From Aphidius gifuensis (taxonomy: Eukaryota > Arthropoda > Insecta > Hymenoptera > Braconidae), in assembly GCF_014905175.1 (NCBI RefSeq), contig NC_057793.1:14856869-14920868 (forward strand): a DNA stretch of 64,000 nt, given 5' to 3'. The notes beneath the pieces were generated by a model. That model saw only the letters and a program-made list of their open reading frames with translations. It did not search any database and was not told the DNA's origin. Each line of letters begins with the position of its first letter. Position 1 is the first letter of the stretch. The position numbers and the translations under genes were made by a program. This document shows, one piece after another, positions 30,483-42,713 of this stretch.

Positions 30483-32007
30483 ATATGGGGCATTCCAAGT
30501 CAAATCACCGAGTCATCGGCCTGACCCCTACCGATTCACTTGGAAATTTTTTTCTAGGTGTATTTTGGACCAAAAAACGACCTTATTTTTTTCAATTTTT
30601 TTCCACCATTTTTAAACCATAAAATAATTTTTTTTTTCCTATTATCGAGTACTTCTCAAATTAGACCAGGTTTAAAATTCTGAAATTATTCTCATATCAT
30701 CTCGAGGTAAAAACAAGTCACCCATAAAAATTTGGGAATGGGCCGAGAATAATTACTAATTTTTTTATAACTGATTAAGGGAGAACGGTACGTATCATTT
30801 CAACCAAAAGTTTTGTCCCTGAGCTCTATTTTTTGCCTGTACTAAAACCAGTCGCTGACGTGAAAACTTTTGATTTTTTTTACCCACACAATTAAAAAAA
30901 AATTCACACCTACACAACAAGACGGCAACGCTTGATCTAAGTAGACACGCGTTTTAGAGACGCAGTCGATAATATACCATCAAATTTATAACACGAATCC
31001 AATGCGTAGTTGCCATATTTTTGTTGACAAGAAAAAAAAAATGATAAAATTAGCGTTTTTTTTTTTTTTATTGCTATTTTTTATAAACAATAAGATAGCA
31101 ATTGACAAAACTAAAACTGTCAATCTGTTCTAAATAATTTCATTTACTTATATTCACAAAAAAACACTATACAAAATAATTCCGGTCTATACTTTTTTTT
31201 GCAATAACTACTGTTTTGGAGGGTCATTTTTTCATTACTCCATAAGAGCCCATGTTAAATTTTTTTTTTTATAAACATTATAACTCTTAAACTAAGTCTG
31301 TAAGAAACGTAGAAATTTGTATTAATAGATTCATCATAATTTTAACTATCTAAAAACACAATAAAAAAAGAAGTTTATAATTTCCTTCAATGGGGGCCGT
31401 TCTCCCTTAAAAAAAATTTTTTTTACGAATTTTAAAATAATCTAATTTTAAAATAATCTAATGATGGTTTCTTGTAGAGAAATCAAAAATAAAAATAAAT
31501 GATATCCGGGCAAATTTTGGTTCTTTCCATATTTCGAGGGTAAAAGCTTCAAAAATTGAATTTCAAGCATCGCAGTTTTTCTATCTTTCCATCCTTAAAT
31601 ATAGAGAAAAACAAAATTCATCAAGATATCATTTATTTTTATTTTTGATTTCTCTACAAGAAACCATTATTAAATTTTTCTATTTTTAAAATTCGTAAAA
31701 AAAATTTTTTTTAATCAGTTATAAAAAAATTAGTAAATATTCTCGACCCATTCCCAAATTTTTATGGGTGACTTGTTTTTACCTCGAGATGATATGGGAA
31801 AAATTTTAGAATTTTAAACCTGGTCTAATTTGAGAAGTACTCGATAGTAGGAAAAAAAAAATTATTTTATGGTGTAAAAATGGTGGAAAAAAATTGAAAA
31901 AAAATAAGGTCGTTTTTTGGTCCAAAATACTCCTAGGAAAAAATTTCCAAGTGAATCGGTAGGGGTCAGGCCGATGACTCGGTGATTTGACTTGGAATGC
32001 CCCATAT
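30483..32007. mobile_element. Long inverted-repeat (hairpin) element, non-autonomous
   Basis: ATATGGGGCATTCCAAGTC at the left end and its reverse complement at the right end begin arms of about 390 bp each, with a loop of about 120 bp around 31500-31625. The left arm is interrupted by a separate MITE (30775-31410); removing it restores pairing across the insertion point. It is flanked by TA-rich DNA, so a TA target site is plausible. No coding capacity. Confidence 0.8.
30775..31410. mobile_element. Nested MITE with TTAA target duplication
   Basis: TTAA, then GGGAGAACGG at the left and CCGTTCTCCC, then TTAA at the right: 10-bp terminal inverted repeats with a TTAA duplication, as made by piggyBac-type transposases. 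The interior is AT-rich and non-coding. Its insertion splits the left arm of the hairpin element. Confidence 0.75.
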
Positions 32008-33388
32008 ATATATATGTATATGAGTATATATATTTGAATTTGAATATAATTGTTCAATTGGTTTCTAATAAACTATATTATTATACAATTTTTTATAGAT
32101 ATTAGAATTATTATTAATTTTTATTTTGCACAAATACCGCACTGTCACTTGTACCAAGTTTATAATAAATATGTTATATATATTTTGATTGTTAGTTTAA
32201 TATTATTTGCGCAAAAATGAAATGTTGTCACTTTAAATTTAATTAATTAATATTGTTTGAATATAATTATTTGAATTGTTTATATATAATAAAATATATT
32301 TTTTAAATATATGTTTATTATAAGTGTATAAGTTACACAAATGGACGCACTTGTCACTTGGTTAAATTAAATTGATTCACTTAATTTGTATATTTATTTA
32401 TTGTTTTTTTGATAAAATATAACTATTTTATTTTAATTTAGTTATTTTAAATCTCCCTGGTTTCGGCACCAAAAAATGTTGGATATATTGCTCGGTAAGA
32501 GATTTATATCTAGTAATGATTTTAGGATAGTCAATTTAAATAATCAACACAATAATATTTTTGTTTGTTATCGTTTAATTTTAATAATTATCATTTAAAT
32601 TATTTAAATTTCATATTATTATTTAATTTATTTATTAAATTTGGTTTGAATTTATTTTCTTGAATTGTTGTTATTTAAGTCGATTTTTATTAAGAGCAAG
32701 TGACAAGAGAGAGATGCGTAGGCTACAAGACTGCGAATGCAACTAAACTGAAAAAAGGTCCAGGACGCTAACTCAGCTTCTGGGCCTCAACATGAAAATT
32801 CTGGAAAATTCTAGAAGGCCAAACGACGCTTGTATAACCAAGCGTTGCCTGGACCCGACAAACTTTAAAAAATGTTTTTACATTTTTTTTTTATTTTATT
32901 TTTCGAAAAACTGGGTGGTCTTCGAGGTCAGCGGCCTAATCCTTATTGTCCTCAAACTGCAACGTTTTTCTAATGGCAAAAGTGGTCAGTCTGAGGCATT
33001 AGTTGGCATTGACTCGTGCCGTCAAAGGATTAGGCACGCTAGCCTAATGTTTGTTGTATATTTTATTTTTTATTTAATTTTTTTATTTTATATTCTATTT
33101 TATTTTACAAAAATGAATTTTACCTTATTTTCTCTCTCTCTTCTCACTCACCTCTCTTTCCGACGGAACACCACGTATTTAATTTTTATTTTCCTGGAAT
33201 TTTTTCTAAAAATTCAATGCGTTGAAGTCCTTCTTGTTATTCTCGTCCGCATCCTCGTACGGGACGCACCCGAATTCAGTGCCGTGGCCCCCGCGGTGAG
33301 GGACGTGACTTATCGTCCATATTAGCCTCCATGTCCGTATGTTCTCATTTTCATTTTTTGGCTAGTTTCGTCTAGTTTTGCCAAGTTC
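32008..33388. other. AT-rich sequence with a BEL/Pao-like primer-binding site
   Basis: On the minus strand, CCAACATTTTTTGGTGCCG and AAACCAGGGAG at about 32457-32484 resemble the end of an LTR followed by a Pao/BEL-type primer-binding region. The rest is low-complexity, apart from a GC-richer patch at 33215-33310. An open frame at 32792-33325 is probably chance. Confidence 0.35.
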
Positions 33389-33836
33389 AAAATGGCTGAC
33401 CACGAGGTCGTGAATTTTTATAATTAAATATTTAATTATTTTAAATAAATAACTTGATTATTTACTGCAGCAAATTGTAATTCATATTATTCAATATTTA
33501 TTTGATTAATTAATTCAACACAAAGCGTGCCCTGAATTTAATTTACACGAGCAAGAAAAATTCAGACCATGCGGTCGTAATTTAATACAAGTAAAAATTA
33601 CAAATGATTTGATGAATTTAAATTGATAATTCAAGTAACTAAATGTTACTTAAATATTGTTTAAACAACAAATTAATAAAATAATCAATAAAATATTGAG
33701 TAAGGATAACTTACAGTTTGTGCCGATTCGTAGAAAAATATTCTAAGTTTTTAAAGCAATTAAAATTCGTCGAGGCCAAGTGCCTAAGCTATTAGAGCTG
33801 GAAGAGCTGCCGTCGGTCTAGGAACAGTAAGCAATG
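33389..33836 (-). repeat. LTR-like repeat, copy 1 (inverted relative to 62507-62946)
   Basis: It contains, on the minus strand, CAGCTCTTCCAGCTCTAA, then GCACTTGGCCTCG, TTTAATTGCTTTAAAAACTT and, further on, ACGACCGCATGGTC and ACGACCTCGTGGTCAGCCA. The same blocks in the same order occur at 62507-62946 on the plus strand. It probably belongs to the LTR or leader of the BEL/Pao-like element suggested by the primer-binding site. Confidence 0.6.
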
Positions 33837-34394
33837 GGCCATGCCTGAATTGTTTTCAAAATAAATAATTATAATTGGAACACCTGTTCAATCTAACAAT
33901 ACAGAGTGAAGACTATTCGAATAAAAATACTCCATTGGAAAAACGCTAAAATATGTCTTTGTGTCATAATTTTATTTTAGTTCCGTTAGTGTCATTTGCA
34001 TAGTGAAAAAAAAGTCATCAATTTGACGAAGGTTTTTACTACTACTATTCAAATGGTACTAAGTGATATTCAGCTTCGTATGTTTCGTGTCATTTCGGTG
34101 AAAAATCGGTGAATGCTTTATAATAAGATGTAATATATTTATCAAAAATATTATTTATAATTTTTTTAACAAAAGTAAAACACGAAGCTGAAATATCACT
34201 TAAAATCGTCGTTATGTTCTGAATGACACTAGAGGCACTTACGTAAGATAATTTTTTTCGAAATCAATATAAACACACTAATCGTGTTAAAAACAGAAAA
34301 ATTAATTATAACTTTTTTTTTAAATCAATCATTTATATTTAAGTCAGAACGATAAATGACAAAACACTAAATGAGTGGAAGGCTTAATTTTATG
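33837..34394. other. Non-coding stretch with an internal inverted duplication
   Basis: AAGTGATATTCAGCTTCGT (34070) and its near reverse complement ACGAAGCTGAAATATCACTT (34183) form a hairpin of about 130 bp. It is followed by GACACTAGAGGCACT, which resembles AGTGCCTTTAGTGTC at 39290. This suggests a small dispersed element. Confidence 0.4.
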
Positions 34395-34830
34395 TCATTT
34401 AATAATCACCAGAATGTTTACCTGATTGTATGCTCCAATTTGAATTATATAAGTTTGACATAATTCGAGTTCATTCATACTGATACTGGACGGAAATGTT
34501 CCGTCAGTATAAATGTCTGCTGCGAGCTCTTTGGTTTTTAAAAGTTTTTTTACAAATTTTGCATCAGCAGTAACAAGCATAGTACTTTCTGGCTCATCTG
34601 TTTGTTCCAAAAGGTACCCTTTTTTTCTGAAGAGTTGACCAACTTTTTCATCAACAGTTATAACACGAGATAACATTTGGCTACCTTTCTCACCATCATC
34701 GTAACGTAGCATGTCTTTTCCTACAACCTGCAATGATGCACCAAATTCCTTCAATGTAGATGGTCGAGGAGGAAATATTTTCGATTTAATTTTTTTGGAT
34801 TACTTTTTACGTCATCATAACGTAATCCAC
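34395..34830 (-). pseudogene. MULE/FLYWCH-type transposase-like exon
   Basis: The minus-strand frame reads KIKSKIFPPRPSTLKEFGAS, then ... AADIYTDGTFPSS and ELCQTYIIQIGAYNQ. The DGTF motif followed by a Q-Y-I spacing is typical of the MULE transposase-like domain found in FLYWCH-type proteins. The frame leaves homology at AATCAGGTAAAC (about 34420-34432), a good splice donor. It may be a spliced host or transposon gene fragment. No further exon was found. Confidence 0.5.
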
Positions 34831-35422
34831 CAATGTCTTCAGTCGTACATAAAAAATGATTAATTACCAAAACTTTTCAAAATAACTAAAGAAAATTATT
34901 GTAATTGAAAAAACCAATCAAAATCAAATGAAATTTGAACGAAATATAAATAATTGATCATATCGAGTGAAAAAATTGTTTATTTAAAAAAAAATAATAC
35001 TATATTTTATATATATTATTAATAATGACTAAAACCGGTTGATGAAAGAAATTAAATGAGAAGTTCGACAATTCTGTATTTCGTTTATCAATGCCGATGG
35101 TTGTAAAAATTCTTACAATGATTTACGGGAAAAAAAAAAATTTGATGTCCAATGTTCATAGTTTAGTGCTTCAGTGATATTTAAAATTATATTAGAAAAT
35201 GGACCTTTTGTATTATACTTAATGTCAAGGCTGATCCCCTGAGACATTCATGATAACTTTAACAACGAAAAAACCGACAATGACATTGTCCATATTATAT
35301 TCAAAAAAAAATAAGTACTATTGTGATTGTAGAAATATGTTCTATGTGACATAAAAAGATAAATAGAAGAATACTTCTTAAGTTTATTATAAAATGAGTT
35401 GACAAGAAAAAAAAAAACAAGT
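34831..35422. other. AT-rich non-coding stretch
   Basis: Nothing recognisable between the MULE-like exon and the LTR fragment. Confidence 0.4.
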
Positions 35423-35519
35423 TGTTGGAGATACAAAGTCTGATGACACGTCCCTGACCAAATATATTCACAATTGCTACACTACCGGACACAAATCTTA
35501 ACTTACAGGCTGACACTAA
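35423..35519 (+). repeat. Copia LTR fragment
   Basis: TGTTGGAGATACAAAGTCTG begins about 97 bp that match the first part of the LTR at 50171, apart from a 12-bp loss after CCAAATATATTC. The match stops at GACACTAAAC. Confidence 0.8.
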
Positions 35520-37964
35520 ACGAAAAATTGTTTAATTATCAAAGAGATATATTTGATGATTTAAATTTATTTGCTAGATATAATAGCATAAATTCTGGAA
35601 GAAATAATATACATGCATATTTATTAAATATTGAAGAATCAGTTAAAGATGATTCAGTTGTTAGTACAAGCATTGTACTAAACGATTATATAATTCCTTT
35701 TTTTTTTTTATAGCAAAGCTTGATACAATAGAATTTTGAATTATAAAAATCATTCATTTTTATCGTCATTATCATATTTTAAATAAATTTTTAAAAATTA
35801 GCGAGGGATGAGGTTACCTCTATTTGATGTAGGCTCGGTAGTGTTTTTGCGCTTTCATTTTTTTTTTTTCGGTATTATTATTTTTTTCCTCACACTTGAC
35901 ACGAGGCACTACCGTGCCTCTCGATAAAATTATAATTTTATGTGTATCGCACCACGTATCCAAATATACCACGATAATTTCACAAGGGTTGTAAGGCCTT
36001 GAGTTTGATACAGGGTTATCAAAGGATGTGGAGGATAGGTTGTAAATTGAAATAATACGAATAACACTTTAAATAAATCCAAACACTGTGGCTTAAATTC
36101 TATTAATATATTCACTTTATTAATTCACTAAAATTATAATTAATTGTATTGTATATTGTATATTGAGTTGACTCTAAAAAAGTGTTGTCATGGACAGACA
36201 CTACTATTTTATATTGTAAGTATAAAGAAATCCCGTTGTACGCGAATCAATATTAATTAAAGATGTTACGTAAACGAGTGTTGAAGAGCAACTGATTTCT
36301 CAGTTTATTGAAAATTGTTAAGTCCAAAAAATGGGTGTGTACTTAGTTAAAAAATTAGTTTTAATTGGTCAAAAATTAGTTCAAGAGAGGGTAAAAACTA
36401 GGTGTAGGTGGTGGGATTTTTAGACATCAAATTGGGCCTTGTGTGGTCCAAAGGGTGACATAAAAAATACCATGTGTAAACAAAAAATATAGATTTTACG
36501 ACCGAAAAGTCCAAGACGTTTTCATGAATTTAGTTTATTTCAAAAAGTTATAAATTTACTTTTTCTTGTCGATTTTACGATCATTCTGTGTATCGAAAAT
36601 ACGTTAGTGCAGTTGTTTGACAGATGTGAGATTTTCTCTAATTCTTGACAAATAATGTTTTAAAAAATATGTTATAATAGTACCAAAGAGAAACTTGAGT
36701 TTATGGTTTTATTTGTTACGTGATTTTTACTAAAAAAATCTATGCATGAGTTGACCATATGTGGGAATATTCGAGTTTGTAGAAAAGCTATTGAAAAGTA
36801 CATAAATTAAATCGTTGTTTAAAGTATTTTAGAAAAAATATAAAATCAAATTGTTAGTCATATGTTATTCTAAAGTTTGTCGTTTCACGAAGTAGCCATA
36901 AAAAACCGAGTAATGTTTAAAACTTATCAACTTATTGTATTTTGTTTAAAAAATAAAAAGAATTAAAGTCTGGTCAGTTTGGGACCGACAGACATGTGGT
37001 TCGACCCGGAACATTATGTTTATAAACTATATCATTTATAAATTTTCAAACAAAATGATACTTGAAACATAAACCTGAAAAGTAACCTAGTGTCATTGAA
37101 ATGACACTGAAGTGGAATGATATTTTTTATAAATAATAATATAAACAAATTGCGTAACTTGCAAACAGTAAAATAAATTATCACTTATCTATTATTTACT
37201 ATATTGAATCTGTTTAAAATTCGAGAAATCTATTAAAATAAAAAAACAAGTCAGCCTCTATTCTAGATATCTTTTTTATCCCTCCCTAACCCTCAATACC
37301 GATGAATCTCGAGTTTTCCCGTAAATCATCAGGTACTGCCGTACGAGCCCGTAGCTCAGTAGCGTTAGATACTAGGTTTACGACGGAAGCAAGTTTCGAT
37401 TCACAATCTATATCATGGCTAATAATACTAATGTAAGAATGGCAGTATTCAAATTATCAAAATTTCATTCGTTTGATGAGGGAGAGGACAGTTACATGTC
37501 GTGGCGTAAAAAAATTGATATACACAACTATAAGATTATGAAAAGTGTGACAGACGAGGCAGCTAATTCTAAACGTGATCCATCATAACAGATATCGAAA
37601 AGTTAAAATATTACGTTTTGAATTTGCAATGTGAATGCAACGGCCAGTCAAAATCAGAGGTCCATCAGTAAGTAATACTTGATAATTCAATTTTCACTAT
37701 TTTTTAATTTAGAATGTATTTTATACGTATATTGTCATAAAGATGTAATTTTTTTTTTTTATTCTGGAATAATCGACTGACGTTTTTGTTTTTCGTTTTT
37801 CTTCCCTCTTTTTTCTTTGTCTTTCACGGCATGAGACATGTTTCTCTCTTTCCTTTTATTATTCTAATCTTACACAAAGGCAATGTGCGGACGAAACGAA
37901 AAAAAAAAAACGATATCAATGATGAAAATTAAATATTGTTTTTTTTTTATAAATGATTTATTAT
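35520..37964. other. AT-rich non-coding stretch
   Basis: No gene recognised. A small hairpin (CGGTAGTG / CACTACCG) lies at about 35850-35920. A tRNA-like GCCCGTAGCTCAGTAGCG with TTTCGATTC lies at 37348-37400, too short and mispaired for a tRNA call. Confidence 0.4.
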
Positions 37965-38705
37965 CTAGGGTTTTTGAGATACTTGTTATCTTATCACTAT
38001 TATTAATTTTTATCAATAGTTTTTTTTTATTAACAGAGATATGAATTATTTTATGAATTAGGGTTTCTAATGACACTAAATATAGACTGTAGTTGGTATG
38101 TCACGAAGCATAAATTATTATTCTATTTAGCGTGTTTTTTGAAGACACTAAATATGAATTGCGGGTTATATGACATCAAATAATGGTTAACGAAAGTTAA
38201 ATTATACAAGTTAAATTCCTTGTTGTCTTTTCACTATTATGAACTATCGTTGATAGTTTTTTTTAATAACAGAGATGTAAATTATATTATTGATTAGGGT
38301 TTTTTAAGACACTAAACATAGACTGTGGTTGAGATGTCATGAAGCATTATATTATTTAGCGTTTTTCAAAAACACTAAATCTAAATAGTGGGTTACATGA
38401 CATCGAATAATAATTTAAAAAAATTAAAATTAGTTTTTATCTTATCACTATTATTGATTGGCGTCAGTTTTTTTGAAATACTAAATATAGATTGTGGGGT
38501 ACATGGTATAAAATAATAGTTAAAAGAAAATACAATTACTTGTTATCTTATCGCTATTATTAATTACCATTAATATTTTTTTTTTATCACAGAAATATAA
38601 ATTTTTTTATTAAACAGGGTGTTTCAACGACACTCAATATAGACTCGGTAGGATGACATGGAACATAAATTATTATATCATTTAGCGTTTTTCTAAAGAC
38701 CCTAA
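37965..38705. repeat. Degenerate tandem repeat, about 215-230 bp period
   Basis: TTATCACTATTATTAATT-type sequence starts units near 38000, 38230, 38447 and 38550 (the last spacing is truncated). Each unit includes ACACTAAATATAGACTG and ATGACATGAA-like blocks and TTTAGCGTTTTTC. Pieces also occur at 33950-34250 and 39230-39420, so the repeat is dispersed too. Confidence 0.65.
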
Positions 38706-40050
38706 AGTAGAACAAGAAATAAAAAAAGATGAAATAGAAAAAAAAAATGATGCTCAAGCTGAAAAAGATGAAAAACTCGAAGATTCAATAAAAAAAAAAA
38801 GAACTTGAAGTTGATGAAGAAAAAGCATGAAGAAAATGGAACAGACAACCTAAAAAAACTTGTAAAAGCCGAACAAATAAAAGGCGTAGAAGGATCAGAA
38901 AAAAATGAACCTAAAAAAAAAAAAATCAGATTTACAATTAAGAAAAAAAAAAACATTAGACATCAAATATAACACTCCTTCGACTTTAAAAAAATAATTA
39001 TATAGAAAAAATTCTTTTCATGTTTTTCAAGAAATAAAAAATAAATAATTCAATATTTTAATTGCATTTTTATTTCTTGAGTTATTATTTTTTTTTTTTT
39101 GATTAAGTTTTTTTCTTGGGTTATTTTATTTTAATGTTTCTATAATTACACATTTTTTCAGGTTTCGCAACTCACAAAATGTGTTTGAGTTTTTTTAATA
39201 TAACACTAACAGACATCTTAGCTTTGTGTTTCAAATGATTTCAATGTTATTGTCATTATTTCGTAAAAAATTATTTTATGTTAGTGCCTTTAGTGTCATT
39301 TAGATCACGCAATAATAACGCTAAGTGATGTTTCATTTTTATTGTTAATATGACGCAGTGTTTTGGTTTAAAATTAATTTATTTTTAGTGGATTTTTATT
39401 TAGTGTTTAATACATTATTCCACCAGATGTCACACCGATCATCTCCAACCGTGAATTTTGACTCAGCGTAAATATTGAACCCTACTCGTCGTTAGATTTC
39501 AATGCTTCGGGAAGCACTTTTGCGAACCCGAAGAGATCATGAAGCTATCAATAACCGCGATCGTGGCGTTTGCTGTAAGATCGGGTGTAATGGTAGCTTA
39601 AAGGAAATGTGGGGACGGCGAAATAGACTAGAGGTCTAATTGCCTATGTAAGCGCAGCAGTGACCTAGTAGCATAAAATAAATAAACTAAATGGTCGCTA
39701 CCAGAATGGCCGTCGGCGGCCATTGGTCCCGAAACTACCCCACGGTCCGTTGATTGCCGTTATATACCAGGTGGCTCTCTTCTGGCGGTAAGAGAGGAGG
39801 ATGGTGAGAAATCCGCGTTGATCCCATAGTAGCTGACACCTTATCGGTAGAAAAATCAGTTACAATACACATAAAATTTCAAATCGTTGAATGAAAACAA
39901 AATTTAAACCTTGTAAAAAGAAAATCGAGAAAATGTTTCTGCAAAAACAAAATTCAGATAATCGAATTATCGACTAACTGAAAAACGTTTTCACGATTGA
40001 ACTTTCCACGAGTTTTGGGATGACCCAATGCATCCAACATTTCGGGATCC
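38706..40050. other. Low-complexity then GC-richer non-coding stretch
   Basis: 38706-38960 is purine-rich (GAAAAA-type) sequence. From 39470 the base composition becomes more balanced and continues into the Gag-like relic. No gene is recognised before 40060. Confidence 0.4.
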
Positions 40051-40059
40051 TCTTCCAAA

Positions 40060-40640
40060 AACTCTTCTAGATCCACTGGTGACTCGTCACCATCGAAAGC
40101 TTTGACCATGTTCGGCTTAGAATCACATTCGTGAACATTCCATGTTCTTCTCTTGTCTTAACATGCCTTTCAATTCGGGTAGAGTGAGATACTTGTCGAA
40201 TCGTAATCCGATTCGGAATTTTGGAAATAAGTTACGGTATACTACCTGTCGACTGAGGCCATGGTTGGATCGTTTTAGAAAAAAACCCATCCATTTTCGA
40301 CAGAAATTTACTAATACTTCCGTACCGGCTTTGTGTACGTGTTAATATTTCGGCTTTTAATGAAGGCAGAAAATCGAGATCGAAAAGCTTTGCAGGCCGT
40401 CTCCCAGCTAATAAAGTCTTTTCTTGATACCATAAGAACGTCATGTCTTTTAGACACCTACGTAAGATACCCAAGAGATATTCTTCCCTAACAGGAAAAC
40501 TAGCGAGAGCGTCGTCTATGCGTGCCAAGAATTCCTCAACGTCTTTATGGCTGGTGGCATTGTACGAACTTCGCTATTGTTGCGAGATTCTCTTTGAGCG
40601 TCCTCACGATAATTTAACAAATCATGCAATCGTAGATCGA
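40060..40640 (-). pseudogene. Retrotransposon Gag-like relic
   Basis: The minus strand reads HKDVEEFLARIDDALASFPV, then LLGILRRCLKDMTFLWYQE and, after a frameshift near 40235, YRNLFPKFRIGLRF and TLPELKGMLRQ. The helix pattern with a central W-Y and a later NLxPxxRxxLR is typical of Ty3/Gypsy-like Gag capsid regions. It is interrupted by frameshifts. GC is higher than in the neighbourhood. Confidence 0.5.
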
Positions 40641-41429
40641 GATCCTTTGAAAGCTCGTCGTCTCTAGGTTGTAGAGTCGGCTCAATAACCTAAAGGGTAC
40701 GAACGACTCTACTTGCTGATAAAGCACGACTGCCATCTTTTGTTGGTCTTCCTCGAAGACGACTTTCCGAGTGAGCTAGGAGAGTCTCTATAGCTTTGAC
40801 ATTTTCAGAGAGATCATGTACAGTATTAACGAGAGGCTTCAACAGAGTGTTAGAGTGATCCTTATGATTACGGGAACCAGAGGGATCTTTTTGTACGCCT
40901 CCTCTTGGAATTCTTCAAATTGGAGGTTTTATTAGGGAACCTCTCTTTAGAGCTAGCCATTCTATATTTCAAAAAAATCCTTACTGTTCGAAAAGAGCCA
41001 AGACTTTCTTGAGGTTAAGACTAGACTTATCTGTTTCAAGAGAAAAAAGGGTCACTCCTACTATAAGCCAAGAAGCGCTCAAGACTTTTGCGCAGCCTGA
41101 GTAAAAGTGGCAAGATTTCCGCGCCGAGTCTTCATTGCGGCGAGAACCAAACTACAAAAGATCAATAACAAGTGAACTATGAAACTATACTACAAAAACT
41201 AGAATTGAGACAACCGATATATCGAACGAAAATTTACAATCGAGATTTCCTGGATTTCGAAAAAGAACTCACAATCGAGAATTTCGAGATATTGAACGAG
41301 AACTGAAATCGACAAGATACCAAGTGAACCATTACTTATCCTCCAGGCAAATGAAGTAACCAGAAAACAAATAATTTTTTTTTTACAGTTTATTTGTATT
41401 TTCATAACTTAAAATTATTCGAGAGTACA

Positions 41430-42713
41430 TGTACAAGATCCATCTTAGTCAGCCATCTTTTATGGCGACGCGAGCCACGTTGAAGACGTCCTCTACCTGG
41501 TGGACTTAAAGCTGCGGCCTCATTTGGTCTGGGAACCTTCCAGGCTGAGCGAAGGTGGCACTGTTGGCAAACGTGTGGTACGTTGCATCCATAAGCTGGA
41601 ACGTATGGTCCAGCAGCAAATCAATGAGCTGAACACTTTGGACACGTAGGCAACGTGTGACCTCGACGACCACATCGTTGACAGAACCTTTCCGGTGCTG
41701 GTGCTTTGATACAATTCATGTACCTTTGGTGCAAGACAGTTGTAGCAGACAACTACTACAGCGCCAACTGCTAGTAATCTTGCAGTACCATTCAGTTATT
41801 GCACCTGAGTGACGACAGCACCTTGGTCGGGAGCGTTTCTGGTGAGAGCTGGGCTTGTGGTTGTTGGAAGTTCTTTCAATTATCAAGTCATGAGGTTTAT
41901 CTTGACGATACCCACTCCCAACATCAGCCTTCTGTCCAAATAGTTTTTGTGTCCTTTTCGTATCAAACGATGGCATTTTTAAATCCCCAGTTGGTGTCGA
42001 GATCCGGGGGAGTGAGTTCGTAAATCTCTTGGAAATGCACGAGATATTTTGCCAGTCAAGGAAGTACAACTCTTCTTGGCATCACCAGCTACGTCATTAC
42101 ATCGTCTTTACAACGTCGCTGTGACTCTTTTCACTATGTTGGGCCGTAGTGTGGGATATATCGCGAACTGTTCTAGAAGCAATAGTACTGTGGCATCCAG
42201 ATGTCTAAGATCCGAGTTGGTTGTTAATGCCCTCGGACTGAATGCCCCAGAACGTTCTGACAATGAACTGATCCACTATGATGTTGTCAACCTCAGTATC
42301 TGTGAGATTCCTATGGTCAACCAGCGTTTCCTCTCCGAGAACCAAGGGCCTAACCTTTTTTACGCTATCCAACTTATCACCCTTCTCGGGAGTGATTGGG
42401 AACACTGGAACTAACTCCATATGATTCCACTCATTAATCTTCTCGACAACCTTATTCAGGGTGACCTGGCACCTGGGTTGTCAATACCCAAGTTAGCCAG
42501 TGAACCAGCCAGTGGACTTGTTGTCCCGGGAGCCAGTGGGGCAGTGGAGAGCGTTGCTTCTGCGGATGCAAAGATTCCGGTCCCGTGCTGCTCGTGATCC
42601 TTGGACATCTCGTCCTCCATGGTGTCCAAGTCGTTGTTGACCTCTAGGAAGTCGTTAGCCATGTCGTGATCCGCTGTAAAGAGAGCCTCATCTTTCTGTG
42701 TTGAGTTATCCAT
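41430..42713 (-). pseudogene. Degraded ORF with acidic N-terminus and zinc-knuckle-like end
   Basis: It starts MDNSTQKDEALFTADHDMAN. Several minus-strand frames follow in order (42205-42420, 41716-42069, 41430-41690), so multiple frameshifts separate them. Near 41600-41690 another frame reads CQRCGRRGHTLPTCPKC, a CCHC-like knuckle. GC is clearly above the flanks. It could be a Gag/ORF1 of a retroelement; I do not recognise the family. Confidence 0.4.

Noticed and set aside
32792..33325. 177-codon open frame with hydrophobic runs
   Set aside because: The hydrophobic residues come from T-rich simple sequence (TTTTATTT), with no domain and no conserved start context.
37348..37400. tRNA gene
   Set aside because: Box A-like GTAGCTCAGTAGCG and box B-like TTTCGATTC are present, but the arms cannot pair into a cloverleaf.
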